Below are positions 52,153 to 61,447 of a stretch of DNA of 64,000 bases, piece by piece (position 1 is the first letter of the stretch; every line of letters begins with the position of its first letter). The position numbers and the translations under genes are program-made. The DNA is from Clostridium lundense DSM 17049 (lineage in GTDB: Bacteria > Bacillota > Clostridia > Clostridiales > Clostridiaceae), in assembly GCF_000619945.1 (NCBI RefSeq), contig NZ_JHVC01000007.1, forward strand, positions 62,001-126,000. The letters run 5' to 3'. The notes beneath the pieces were generated by a model. The model was not told the origin of the DNA, made no database searches, and saw only the letters and a program-made list of their open reading frames with translations.

Positions 52153-54216
52153 ATGGTAAAAGTAAAATTTAAAAGACCATTTACTGTATTAATTGCAATA
52201 ATGATACTGGTTTCAGTAACTTTTAGTTTAGGAGGATGCTCTTTTAAAGGTAAAAGCTCCCTAGAAACTTTTAATGTATATAAAGATTATTGGCAGAAAA
52301 AAGATTATAAAAATATGTATAGCATGTTATGTAAGGAAGCAAAAGATAAGATTTCTGAGAAGGATTTTATAGATAGATATTCCAAGATTTATAGTGGAAT
52401 AGAAGCAAATAATATTTCTATAAATGTAGAAAGTACTAATAAAAATTCAGAAAAGATACCTTTTTCTTTAACTATGAAAACTGTAGCAGGAGATATAACT
52501 GTTAAGGATTATGAGGCACCTATGATTAAAGAAAAGGTAGATAATAAAAAAGTTTGGACTATTAATTGGAGTGAAAAAATGATATTTCCTAAGATGGAAT
52601 CTGGAGATAAGGTTAGGGTAGAAACCATTCCAGCTAAAAGAGGTCAAATTTATGATAGAACTAGATATGGTCTTGCTTTAAATGATATGGTAATAACTAT
52701 TGGTGTTAAACCTGTGGACTTTAACATAAATAAAGAGGAGAATATTAAAAAGTTAGCAAAAATTTTAGATATAAAGCCTTCAGTAATAGAAAACAAATTA
52801 AAAGCTAATAGTAATCCTGAATATTTTGTACCTATTGTTAATGTATCTATAGATAGAGGTGACATAATTGGAGAATCTAAGGGAATCCCTGGAGTGATGC
52901 AAAAAGAATCGGAAAGTAGAATCTATCAAGGTGGAGAAGCTATAGGTTCATTAATAGGTTATGTGGGAGATATAACAGCAGAAGAACTTAAAAAATTAGA
53001 GGGGCAAGGATATAGTTCCACAAGCAAAATAGGAAAAAGAGGATTAGAACAAGTTTATGAAAGTAAATTAAGAGCTAAAGATGGTAAGTTTATTTATATA
53101 TCCAAACAAAAAGATGGAGTAGAATCAGAAAAAATACAAATAGCAAAAACACAACCTAAAAATGGAGAGGACATAACTCTTTCCATAGATACAGAACTTC
53201 AAAAGGAAATATATGAAAGCATGAATGGAGAAAAAGGAGCGTCTACAGCTATAAATCCTAAGACTGGAGAGGTTTTAGCTATGGTAAGTTCACCGTCTTT
53301 TGATCCAAATCTATTTACTACATATGTCCCTGAAAGCATTAAAGCAAAATGGCAGAAGGATAAAAATATAGAATTTGACAATAGATTTAAAACTACTTAT
53401 GCACCAGGTTCTACATTTAAGCTATTTACTGCAATAGCAGGATTAGAAAAAGGTAGTATAAATCCATCACAAGCCATTAATATACAGGGAAATAAGTGGC
53501 AGCCTAATGCTAGTTGGGGAGGATATAAGGTTACAAGAGTGGCAGACCCAGGAAAACCAATAGATTTAAAAAATGCTTTCATATACTCTGACAATATATA
53601 TTTTGCACAACAGGCGCTTAAAATGGGTAAAGATGCTTTTATAGAAAAAGCAAAAGGAATTGGTATAGGAGAAAATTTACCTGTAGATTATCCAATTACA
53701 AAATCTCAGATTTCCTATGACAATAATATGAAAAATGATATTCAACTAGCAGATAGTGCGTATGGGCAGGGACAGGTATTGATGAGTCCATTGCATATAG
53801 CGTTAATGTATAGTGCTGTAGTAAACAAGGGCGACATGATGACACCTACTCTTCAGATTTCAGGGAATAAGACACCAGCAAAAGTATGGAAGAAAGGTGT
53901 TATCTCTGAGAAAAATGCAAATACGTTATTAGAAGATCTTACAGCAGTTGTAGATAATCCAGTTGGTTCAGCACATGGAGTTAAAATAAATGGAGTACCT
54001 TTGGCTGGTAAAACAGGTACAGCAGAATTGAAAAAAAGTATTGAGGATACTAGCGGAGAAGAATATGGCTGGCTTGTAACTATGAATACTAATAACCCTA
54101 GAATGGTTTTAGTCACTATAATTGAAGATGTTAAAACAAAAGGTGGAAGTCACCATGTTATACCTATGCAAAAGAAAGTGTTAGAGTATTACTTTATACA
54201 AAGAGGAAGAAGTTAA
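52153..54216 (+). CDS. Penicillin-binding protein, MecA_N type transpeptidase
   Basis: 687 residues. The ATG at 52153 has no good ribosome binding site, but the frame is closed shortly upstream. Lipoprotein-like signal SVTFSLGGCSFKGK. MecA N-terminal NTF2-like domain (TFNVYKDYWQKKDYKNMY to WTINWSEKM), dimerisation domain (RGQIYDRTRYGLALN), then transpeptidase: the active-site Ser motif GSTFK (residue about 420), YSDN (about 478) and KTGTAEL (about 619). Class B PBPs with this layout (PBP2a of Staphylococcus, PBP3 of Bacillus) have low affinity for beta-lactams. BlaI and BlaR1 genes lie 3.2 kb downstream. Confidence 0.9.
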   Translation: MVKVKFKRPFTVLIAIMILVSVTFSLGGCSFKGKSSLETFNVYKDYWQKKDYKNMYSMLCKEAKDKISEKDFIDRYSKIYSGIEANNISINVESTNKNSEKIPFSLTMKTVAGDITVKDYEAPMIKEKVDNKKVWTINWSEKMIFPKMESGDKVRVETIPAKRGQIYDRTRYGLALNDMVITIGVKPVDFNINKEENIKKLAKILDIKPSVIENKLKANSNPEYFVPIVNVSIDRGDIIGESKGIPGVMQKESESRIYQGGEAIGSLIGYVGDITAEELKKLEGQGYSSTSKIGKRGLEQVYESKLRAKDGKFIYISKQKDGVESEKIQIAKTQPKNGEDITLSIDTELQKEIYESMNGEKGASTAINPKTGEVLAMVSSPSFDPNLFTTYVPESIKAKWQKDKNIEFDNRFKTTYAPGSTFKLFTAIAGLEKGSINPSQAINIQGNKWQPNASWGGYKVTRVADPGKPIDLKNAFIYSDNIYFAQQALKMGKDAFIEKAKGIGIGENLPVDYPITKSQISYDNNMKNDIQLADSAYGQGQVLMSPLHIALMYSAVVNKGDMMTPTLQISGNKTPAKVWKKGVISEKNANTLLEDLTAVVDNPVGSAHGVKINGVPLAGKTGTAELKKSIEDTSGEEYGWLVTMNTNNPRMVLVTIIEDVKTKGGSHHVIPMQKKVLEYYFIQRGRS

Positions 54217-54240
54217 TAAAAATAGAGAGTAATATTTTTT

Positions 54241-54337
54241 ACCGTATTGTAAAATGATATGACTCCTTTATAGTAGATAGTTTTTTATTTAAGCTGGCTA
54301 CTATAAAGGAAGGATGTCAGAGGCAGTACGGTTTTTT
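54241..54337 (+). terminator. Long double hairpin terminator after the PBP gene
   Basis: Inner stem CCTTTATAGTAG (54265-54276) with CTACTATAAAGG (54298-54309), perfect; outer stem ACCGTA (54241-54246) with TACGGT (54327-54332), then TTTTTT. Unusually long; it may be a small repeat element used as a terminator. Confidence 0.75.
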
Positions 54338-54403
54338 ATTTTATATCTATTACATCAAACTTAACTAAACCCCCTAAGAATCATTATAGTTTATAAATTT
54401 AAC

Positions 54404-54457
54404 TTGATTTTGTAATAATAAAGAGTATAATTCTTGTTACCAGTGGTAATAAGAATT
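54404..54457 (+). promoter_or_regulatory. Promoter and operator of the tetR-helD operon
   Basis: TTGATT (54404-54409), 16-base spacer, TATAAT (54426-54431). Overlapping its end is the inverted repeat AATTCTTGTTACC, AGT, GGTAATAAGAATT (54429-54457), 12 of 13 pairs matching: a classical TetR-type operator. Confidence 0.8.
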
Positions 54458-54475
54458 GTATAAGGGGTGATATTA

Positions 54476-55078
54476 ATGAAAAAGGGCATTACAAAGGAAC
54501 AAGTAATTGAACAAACATTAAGTTTAATAAAGGATAAAGAGAATATAAGAGATGTAAACTTAAGGGGAATTGCTCGCGCGATAGGATGCGCACATACAAA
54601 TTTATATAATCATTTTAGTTGTTTCGATGATTTATTATGGTGCACTCATATAGCAATATTAAAAAGATTTTTGGATGGGCTTAGTGAAAAGATATCACAA
54701 ATAGATGATTATAGATCAAAATTAGAATGTTTTTTTAGTTGTTTTGTAGAATTCCCTTTATATAATAAAGGATGGTTTCGTCTTGCATGGTTTGAAATAA
54801 TACAGGGTGAACGTCCAGAGGATGATAAGATAGCTACTGTAGAAACCGTTGATGCATTTGCAGATATAATAGAAAATATTTGGGATAATCTTTATGGTTT
54901 TACCCCTAATAAAGAAAAAATTAAATATGTGTTACACAATGTACATTGTTATATACATGGAGAAGTATCTATATATATTGCTAAAAGATCATTAATACAG
55001 GATGAAATAGCTTTTAAAAACTATGTAACTAAAGAAGCAATTAAGTTTACAAGACTTCTATTAAATGAGGAGGGATAG
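54476..55078 (+). CDS. TetR-family regulator
   Basis: 200 residues from the ATG at 54476 (AAGGGGTGATATT upstream; GTG 54467 overlaps that site). N-terminal helix-turn-helix: NLRGIARAIGCAHTNLYNHF, SCFDDLLWC. The C-terminal ligand domain (RSKLECFFSCFVEFPLYNKG, WFRLAWFEII) fits the TetR C-terminal WHG-like group. Binds most likely the operator at 54429-54457 and represses itself and helD until a ligand is present. Confidence 0.9.
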   Translation: MKKGITKEQVIEQTLSLIKDKENIRDVNLRGIARAIGCAHTNLYNHFSCFDDLLWCTHIAILKRFLDGLSEKISQIDDYRSKLECFFSCFVEFPLYNKGWFRLAWFEIIQGERPEDDKIATVETVDAFADIIENIWDNLYGFTPNKEKIKYVLHNVHCYIHGEVSIYIAKRSLIQDEIAFKNYVTKEAIKFTRLLLNEEG

Positions 55079-55083
55079 TTTTT

Positions 55084-57300
55084 ATGAGCAATTATGATGA
55101 TGAATTAAAAAAGGAGATTTCCTATCTTGAAGACACAATGATACTTATAAATAAGAATTTAGATATGGAACTAAATAAAGTATCCAAAGCAAAAAAAGAA
55201 TTAATTCATGTTAGACGAGATATGTGGGAGAATACTGCACATTCTACTGATGATATTGATAGATTAGCAGATATAAAACAAAGTTTGTCAGTTGTTCAAG
55301 GGCAAACAACATGCTATGAAAAGATAGAGGAAAACATATATAAATATAAAACAATGCTTAAAAAACCTTATTTTGCAAGAATTGATTTCTTAGAAAAGGG
55401 AAGCTATAAAGAAAAAATATATATAGGTTTTTCTAATCTTTTAGATGAAGAAACCTATGATCTTTATGTATATGATTGGAGATCACCTGTTGCTAGTATA
55501 TTTTATAGATATGAGTTAGGAGATTCAAAGTATAATTCACCAGATGGAGAGATCGAGGGTGAAGTTTTACTTAAGCGTCAATATGATATTAAGAATGGAA
55601 AATTAAATTATTTTTTTGATTCGGGCTTAAATATTATGGATGATGCTTTAAGAAGTGTGTTATCTAAAAATACATCTTCAAAGATGAAAACTATTGTTGA
55701 AACAATACAAAGAGAACAAGATGTAATAATCCGTGATATTGAAAGTGAACTTTTAATAGTGCAAGGAGTGGCAGGTAGCGGAAAAACATCTATAGCATTG
55801 CATAGGGTAGCATTTCTAATGTATCAAGGTCTCCTTACAAAGCTTTATGCAAATAATATAGTAATAATTTCACCTAATAATTTATTTAGTAAGTATATTC
55901 AAAATGTTCTTCCAGAGCTTGGAGAAGAAAATATTACAAGATTAACATTTGAAAATATGTTTTTCCAGATTTTTAGTAATGATATGGCTATTAAGTTGAG
56001 AAATGAAACATTGGAAGAAATAATAACTTGTAAAGATAATAAGAAAAGAAAAATTATTAAGGAAAGCTTAGAGTTTAAAACATCAAAAGAATTTATCACT
56101 ATTCTCAATAGGTTTATATGGTACTTTCAGCACAAAATCATAGACTTTAGAGATATTTATTATAATGGTGAATATATTGCAGATAGATATTTATTAAAAG
56201 AGTTTCTGTTAAAGAATAGTATAAATATTCCAATTGAAAAGAGACTTAAAACAATTGAAGTAAGGATACTGGATAAGATAAAACCCATTAGAAAAGAACG
56301 TATGAAAAAGTTAGAGGCGTTTGTAAGTAGATATCCAGAACATCAATTCGAAATAAAATCATTGGCAAGATTGATTTCAATAAAGGAAAGTTCAAAGTTA
56401 CTTAAAGAAATTAAAAAATTTACTGAAATTGATTATGTCAATATATATAAAAGATTATTAAAAAATAGAGATTTATTTTATAGGTTGGCACAAGGTATTA
56501 GGCTGCCAGATAATATTGATGATATACTAAATAATTTTAGTAATGAAAATATTATATCCTATGAAGATGCATTGGCATTAATATATTTAAAAGTAAAAAT
56601 TAGTGGCTATGACAGGTATAAAAATATAAAACAAGTTGTTGTTGATGAAGCGCAAGATTATTATCCTATACATTTTGAAATATTAAAAGAAATGTTTAAA
56701 AATGCTAGATACACGGTTTTAGGTGATATAAATCAGACTATAGGAAAAGAAGCAAATATGTGTATTTATGATGATATTAAAACAATATTAAATAAATCTA
56801 GAAGTACAATGGTATCTATGCATAAAAGCTTTAGAAATTCCTATGAAATAAATGAATTTAGCAGTAAATTTATTGATGAAAATTTTGAAGTGGAAAGATT
56901 TGAAAGACATGAGGAGCCACCAGCAATAGTTTCAAAACTCAGCACAGCTGAATTAGATGAAGCTGTAATAAGTTATATACTAAAATATAGGGAATTTGGA
57001 TGCGAATTAATTGCAGTGATATGTAAAAGTATGAAAGAATCAGAGGAACTTTATGAAAGATTAAAAGATAAAATAGAAATTAATATTATCACTAATAAAA
57101 GTGATGATATTAGTGGCACTAGTATAGTTCCTATTTATATGGCTAAGGGACTTGAATTTGATGGAGTTATTGTTTACGGAACTGATGATGATAACTATAA
57201 TACAGAAGAAGATAAAAAGCTTTTATATATTGCTTGCACAAGAGCCTTGCATAAATTATCACTATTTAATATAGGGGATAAGAGTAGGTTTATAGGATGA
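55084..57300 (+). CDS. helD: HelD-family RNA polymerase-recycling ATPase
   Basis: 738 residues, ATG after GAGGAGGGATAGTTTTT, 5 bases behind tetR. HelD layout: N-terminal coiled coil (YLEDTMILINKNLDMELNKV), PYFARIDFLEKG, DWRSPVASIFYRYELG and EVLLKRQYDIKNGKL as typical; superfamily 1 helicase motifs: Walker A VQGVAGSGKTSIALHR (residue about 228), ending motif VVVDEAQDYYPIHFEIL (about 519), ARYTVLGDINQTI, and IYMAKGLEFDGVIVYG with LLYIACTRALHKLS. Removes stalled RNA polymerase from DNA. Clostridial and actinobacterial relatives controlled by antibiotic-type signals protect against rifamycins; TetR control here makes that likely but unproven. Confidence 0.9.
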   Translation: MSNYDDELKKEISYLEDTMILINKNLDMELNKVSKAKKELIHVRRDMWENTAHSTDDIDRLADIKQSLSVVQGQTTCYEKIEENIYKYKTMLKKPYFARIDFLEKGSYKEKIYIGFSNLLDEETYDLYVYDWRSPVASIFYRYELGDSKYNSPDGEIEGEVLLKRQYDIKNGKLNYFFDSGLNIMDDALRSVLSKNTSSKMKTIVETIQREQDVIIRDIESELLIVQGVAGSGKTSIALHRVAFLMYQGLLTKLYANNIVIISPNNLFSKYIQNVLPELGEENITRLTFENMFFQIFSNDMAIKLRNETLEEIITCKDNKKRKIIKESLEFKTSKEFITILNRFIWYFQHKIIDFRDIYYNGEYIADRYLLKEFLLKNSINIPIEKRLKTIEVRILDKIKPIRKERMKKLEAFVSRYPEHQFEIKSLARLISIKESSKLLKEIKKFTEIDYVNIYKRLLKNRDLFYRLAQGIRLPDNIDDILNNFSNENIISYEDALALIYLKVKISGYDRYKNIKQVVVDEAQDYYPIHFEILKEMFKNARYTVLGDINQTIGKEANMCIYDDIKTILNKSRSTMVSMHKSFRNSYEINEFSSKFIDENFEVERFERHEEPPAIVSKLSTAELDEAVISYILKYREFGCELIAVICKSMKESEELYERLKDKIEINIITNKSDDISGTSIVPIYMAKGLEFDGVIVYGTDDDNYNTEEDKKLLYIACTRALHKLSLFNIGDKSRFIG

Positions 57301-57337
57301 AACAATTAGTTTAAAACTTTAAAAGTGTATCCAAATG

Positions 57338-57394
57338 TTGACAATCTTGGTTTAATGGGATAAACTAAAATAAATAGGTTTAATGACTTAAACC
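57338..57394 (+). promoter_or_regulatory. blaI promoter with two BlaI-type operators
   Basis: TTGACA (57338-57343), 17-base spacer, TAAACT (57361-57366). Operator 1: GTTTAATGGGATAAAC (57350-57365), overlapping the -10. Operator 2: GGTTTAATGACTTAAACC (57377-57394), a perfect 7-bp inverted repeat, directly before the ribosome binding site. The two share GGTTTAATG. Confidence 0.8.
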
Positions 57395-57407
57395 AAGGAG
57401 GGATTTT

Positions 57408-57764
57408 ATGAATGATTTTAAGATATTTGATGCTGAATTTAAGTTTATGGAGATTATATGGGAAAACTCACCTATTAAAAGTTCTGATTTAGTAAAATTA
57501 GCGTATGAGAGATTGGGATGGAAAAAGTCTACTACTTATACGGTTATACGAAGATTAAAAGAAAGAAACATTATATCTAATGAAAATACAATAGTATCTG
57601 CACTTATAGATAGGAAATCAGTTCAATTATCAGAAACGGAGGAATTAATAGATAAGGTATACAATGGTTCTATTAAAAAGTTTTTTGCAACATTTCTTCA
57701 AAAGGACAATTTATCTAAAAAAGATATAAAAGAGCTTAAAGAAATCGTTGATAAATTAGAATAG
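57408..57764 (+). CDS. blaI: BlaI/MecI-family repressor
   Basis: 118 residues, ATG after CAAGGAGGGATTTT. Winged helix N-terminus: DAEFKFMEIIWENSPIKSSD, LGWKKSTTYTVIRRLKERNI, ISALIDRKSVQ-like wing. C-terminal dimerisation helices with KKFFATFLQKDNLSKKDIKE. BlaI proteins bind operators as dimers and are cut by the activated BlaR1 when a beta-lactam is sensed. It lies 3 bases before blaR1 and behind two matching operators. Confidence 0.9.
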   Translation: MNDFKIFDAEFKFMEIIWENSPIKSSDLVKLAYERLGWKKSTTYTVIRRLKERNIISNENTIVSALIDRKSVQLSETEELIDKVYNGSIKKFFATFLQKDNLSKKDIKELKEIVDKLE

Positions 57765-57776
57765 GGGATGACTAAT

Positions 57777-59960
57777 ATGCTAGAAGGTTTATTTAGAGCC
57801 ATTGTCAGTATGAGTATTAAAGGGTCAATAATAGCTCTATTTATAATTGCAATAAGATTTACATTTGGTAGAAGATTACCTAAAAATTTTTCTTATTATC
57901 TATGGTTTGCTGTTTTGTTTAGACTAATATTTTCTATGAACTTTACATCTAGATTAAGTTTATTTAACTATATGCCACAAGCAAATATAGTAATGGACAG
58001 GGTTATAACTGGTGAAGCACAGAGAGAAAAAATATCTAACATTGTAACCAATAATGTATCATCACCTATTACTGGTATTGGGAGCTCTAATACCTCGGTA
58101 AGTTTGATGGAAAAGTTTATATTTGTAGCAGCTATACTATGGATAGTAGGATTGGCATTTTTAATATTACATGGACTAATTAAATATTATAAAGCTTCAA
58201 AGATATTAGAAATGTCCAATATTTATAATTTTGATATAGAAGAACTTAAAAGAAAGGTAAAGATAAGAGGAAATATTAATGTTTACACATTGTGTGGCAT
58301 AGAAAGTCCTATGATATATAGGCTTTTTAAACCAAGAATTATTATACCAAACTCTATGAAAGATACCATACAAAAAGAGGAATCAAAGCACATATTAACT
58401 CATGAATTGATACATATTAAAAGGTATGACAATATACTAAAACTAATATGGGTTATAGTAGTAGCTATATATTGGTTTAATCCTATAATTTGGGTAGCGG
58501 CAAAGTTATTTAATGAAGATATGGAACTTTCCTGTGATGAAAATGTAATGAAAATTTGGGAAAATGATATAAGGCGGGATTATGCTAATTCATTAATAGA
58601 CATTGCTGATAAACAAATACATCCTTTAGAACAGAATTTTATAGGTTTTGGAAAAACAAATATAAAGACAAGGATTAAAAATATAATGAATTACAGGAAA
58701 CCAAAGATCTGGTTTACATTATTTTGTGTAACATTGATAGGTTTAATAATGATAGTAACTCTAACTAATAAAGACATCAAGGGAGAAAATGACTTTACAT
58801 TTAAAAAAATTGACTTTACATTTAATAATGCCGAGTATGCTGCTAGTCCTTTTAAGTTAAAAAATATATCAATTAAAGATAAAAAAATAATCAATGATAT
58901 TATGTCTATGATAGAAAATAGTGAAACAATAAAGGGCAAAACAAAATTAGAAGATATGGAGAAGATGAATTGTAATGATAATAAATTAATTTTAACTAAA
59001 AAAAATGGAAGTAAAGAAGAGATTTTCTTTTCATTTGACAGCCTTTATGAATTTGGATATGTAGAAAGAGGAGGAAAGATTAAAAAACCTAACTATGATT
59101 TCTTTAGATATATGTGTAATTTAATTGAGTATCAAAAATTTGATACAAATATTGAAAAGCCAGTATTAGATTTATTTAAAAAATATAATTGGACTGTTGA
59201 TTATAAAATAAATACTTTAAAAGAAAAGCTTCCGGAGAATTTAAAACATAATGCAGGGGAATATCCAGTTAAGATATACTGGGCCTATAATAATGAATTG
59301 TCTAGGCAAATTGGATTGGATTTTAGGGATTATCTCGGAAAGAATATAACAGCGGAAATTTATGCTCTAAGAGAACCTTTACCAGAATTTTTGAAGCCTC
59401 AAAGAAATGCACGGGGAGTTATTTTAAAGTACAAAGATAAAATAATTGGAGCATATATAGATATGGGAAGACATGATTCATTTGCATGTTCTCTTGATAG
59501 AATGTCATTAGAGAATATCACAGGAATGAATTGGAATCAGTGGATTGAAAATTATATTAATTATGATGACGAGCTAGAAATAAAGTTATCTAAAATGAAA
59601 CCAGAGGATATAATCAAGGAACATTATAAAGCACTGGATAAAAATGATATTAAAATGCAGTGGGCAACCATTACAAGAAAGACTTTATGCCAGTATTTAG
59701 CATGTAATATGGATGATCACTATCTATTTAACAAGGAAAAAGACGCTAGTGATACAAATATAAAAAGTGCAAAGCTATTAGAGGTGAAAAAAATAGATAG
59801 TACTGATAATGACGACAAGACACTAATCTACAAGGCAATAGCTGATTTTAAATACTTTGAATTTATCACATCAGATGATGGAGTTGATTTTGATCTTTGT
59901 ACCATGAAAAAAGAAGTTGAAAAAAGTGGCTGGAGAATAGCTGAAAAGGGTCAAGGGTAA
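57777..59960 (+). CDS. BlaR1/MecR1-type sensor protease with DUF4829 end
   Basis: 727 residues from the ATG at 57777 (AGGGGATGACTAAT before it; the ATG at 57768 overlaps the site). Four membrane helices around an M56 zinc protease: HELIHIKRYDN (HExxH, residue about 209) and NEDMELSCDENVM with the third ligand. After the last helix (PKIWFTLFCVTLIGLIMIV) comes a long extracytoplasmic part of about 400 residues. This lacks the penicilloyl-serine sensor with SxxK seen in true BlaR1, but ends in a DUF4829-like domain (MKPEDIIKEHYKALDKNDIK to the end). So the signal sensed may not be a beta-lactam. Confidence 0.85.
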   Translation: MLEGLFRAIVSMSIKGSIIALFIIAIRFTFGRRLPKNFSYYLWFAVLFRLIFSMNFTSRLSLFNYMPQANIVMDRVITGEAQREKISNIVTNNVSSPITGIGSSNTSVSLMEKFIFVAAILWIVGLAFLILHGLIKYYKASKILEMSNIYNFDIEELKRKVKIRGNINVYTLCGIESPMIYRLFKPRIIIPNSMKDTIQKEESKHILTHELIHIKRYDNILKLIWVIVVAIYWFNPIIWVAAKLFNEDMELSCDENVMKIWENDIRRDYANSLIDIADKQIHPLEQNFIGFGKTNIKTRIKNIMNYRKPKIWFTLFCVTLIGLIMIVTLTNKDIKGENDFTFKKIDFTFNNAEYAASPFKLKNISIKDKKIINDIMSMIENSETIKGKTKLEDMEKMNCNDNKLILTKKNGSKEEIFFSFDSLYEFGYVERGGKIKKPNYDFFRYMCNLIEYQKFDTNIEKPVLDLFKKYNWTVDYKINTLKEKLPENLKHNAGEYPVKIYWAYNNELSRQIGLDFRDYLGKNITAEIYALREPLPEFLKPQRNARGVILKYKDKIIGAYIDMGRHDSFACSLDRMSLENITGMNWNQWIENYINYDDELEIKLSKMKPEDIIKEHYKALDKNDIKMQWATITRKTLCQYLACNMDDHYLFNKEKDASDTNIKSAKLLEVKKIDSTDNDDKTLIYKAIADFKYFEFITSDDGVDFDLCTMKKEVEKSGWRIAEKGQG

Positions 59961-59970
59961 ATAATAAGTA

Positions 59971-60028
59971 AAAAAACACTTTATTATCTATATACAATTT
60001 TAAATTAGCTATGAAGTGAGGTGTTTTT
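59971..60028 (+). terminator. Weak stem-loop after blaR1-like gene
   Basis: AAAAAACAC pairs with GTGTTTTT across about 40 bases. Confidence 0.45.
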
Positions 60029-60057
60029 AATGAATATTTTTAAATTATTATAAGATA

Positions 60058-60109
60058 GAGGGTTGTATTCATATAGAAAGTATTTTTATATGAATACAGC
60101 TCTTTTTTT
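60058..60109 (+). terminator. Strong stem-loop
   Basis: TGTATTCATATA (60064-60075) pairs with TATATGAATACA (60087-60098), then GCTCTTTTTTT. Confidence 0.8.
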
Positions 60110-60248
60110 ATGTGAATATAAATTTCTTAGTTAAGAAGAACATTTTTCATGTATTTACATTTATATAAAGTAATGATAAAATAATTATTGAACAGTGTTT
60201 AAATTTATTACAGCGTTAAATAACTAGTTCATATAGAGGAGAAGAAAT

Positions 60249-60866
60249 ATGGGAATTACTAAAAGAAGACAACAGGAAAAAGAAATTATTAAAAAAAAGA
60301 TAATAGATGCCGCAAGAGAAATATTAGTTAAAGAGGGTTATGAAAATTTATCTATTAGAAAAATTGCAAATAAGATAGAATATTCCCCAGGAATTATCTA
60401 CCACTACTTTAAAGATAAAGCTGAGATAGTGACTTTTATTGTAGAGGAGGGCTATGGGAATATATTAAAAACCATAAGTTCTATTCCTGTGGATAGTGAA
60501 AATCCAGATAAGACAATGGAAAATACGCTAAGGGCATATATTGAACTTATGTTAGAAATACCTGAACAATTTAGGGCTATTTTAATGAATGATATTGAAG
60601 GTATTCAGGATAAAGTAAATATTTTAGAACAGGGAATTAGGGAGAAGAGAAAAAGCATAGGAGAACTTTGTAAGTTAATAGAAATGGGAATTGAAAAACA
60701 TAAATTCAGAAAAATGGATATAGAACTTACTGCTCAAATAATATTAACATCCACTCAAGGGCTTATTTCTAGATTGATACTAGAAAAAAATATATCTGCT
60801 CAACAAAAGGAGAGACTTATAAATCACAACATTGAAATCATTATTAAAGGATTATCTAATAAATAA
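60249..60866 (+). CDS. TetR-family regulator
   Basis: 205 residues, ATG after GAGGAGAAGAAAT. Standard TetR helix-turn-helix: IIDAAREILVKEGYENLSIR, KIANKIEYSPGIIYHYFKDK. C-terminal ligand-binding part includes ELTAQIILTSTQGLISRLIL. It stands before a flavodoxin and an FMN-binding protein gene. The perfect palindrome TTATTCGAATAA (60932-60943), between it and the flavodoxin gene, could be its operator. Confidence 0.9.
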   Translation: MGITKRRQQEKEIIKKKIIDAAREILVKEGYENLSIRKIANKIEYSPGIIYHYFKDKAEIVTFIVEEGYGNILKTISSIPVDSENPDKTMENTLRAYIELMLEIPEQFRAILMNDIEGIQDKVNILEQGIREKRKSIGELCKLIEMGIEKHKFRKMDIELTAQIILTSTQGLISRLILEKNISAQQKERLINHNIEIIIKGLSNK

Positions 60867-60931
60867 ATGTTCTATAACAATTTCTAAGCGTTAGTGAGAA
60901 TAAAGGTTCCATCTGAAGCCAAGAATTCTGT

Positions 60932-60943
60932 TTATTCGAATAA
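60932..60943. promoter_or_regulatory. Palindrome upstream of the flavodoxin gene
   Basis: TTATTCGAATAA is a perfect 12-bp palindrome 14 bases before the ATG at 60958, and overlaps the start of the ribosome binding site region (AAGGGGGAG). Candidate TetR operator. Confidence 0.35.
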
Positions 60944-60957
60944 GGGGGAGAAAATTT

Positions 60958-61434
60958 ATGAAAACACTTATAGTTTATGGATCTAAACATGGATGTGTGG
61001 AAAAATGCAGTAAAGATTTAAAAAACAAACTTCATGGGGAAGTTGTAATTGCGGACATAAAAAAAGGAAATGTACCAGATATAAATTTATTTGACAACAT
61101 CATTATTGGAGGATCAGTTTATGTAGGAAAAATTCAAAAAGAAATAACTAAATTTTGCTCTCAAAATATTAATAAATTAAAAGAGAAGAAAATTGGACTA
61201 TTCATATGCGGAATGATAGATGAGGAAAAAGGAAAGGAAGAGCTTAATAATGTTTTCACAGAAGAATTGTTATCTAATGCTGTTGCTAAAGGGTATTTTG
61301 GAGGAGAAGTTATTTTTAGCAAAATGAATTTCTTTGAGAGATTCATAATTAAGAAATTATGTAAAACTGATAAAGATATGTCTAATATATTATATGAGAA
61401 TATTAATAAATTTGCACAAATGATGAATGATTAA
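60958..61434 (+). CDS. Flavodoxin-like protein, HemG type
   Basis: 158 residues, ATG after AAGGGGGAGAAAATTT. The N-terminus LIVYGSKHGCVEKCSKDL is a flavodoxin phosphate-binding loop (here T/S-x-H-G), then DLFDNIIIGGSVYVGKIQKE and IGLFICGMIDEEKGKEEL. Similar to HemG-type and flavodoxin-domain proteins of Clostridia. It probably uses FMN and transfers electrons, perhaps to or from the FMN-binding protein encoded 13 bases downstream. Confidence 0.85.
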   Translation: MKTLIVYGSKHGCVEKCSKDLKNKLHGEVVIADIKKGNVPDINLFDNIIIGGSVYVGKIQKEITKFCSQNINKLKEKKIGLFICGMIDEEKGKEELNNVFTEELLSNAVAKGYFGGEVIFSKMNFFERFIIKKLCKTDKDMSNILYENINKFAQMMND

Positions 61435-61447
61435 TTTAATATAAGGG

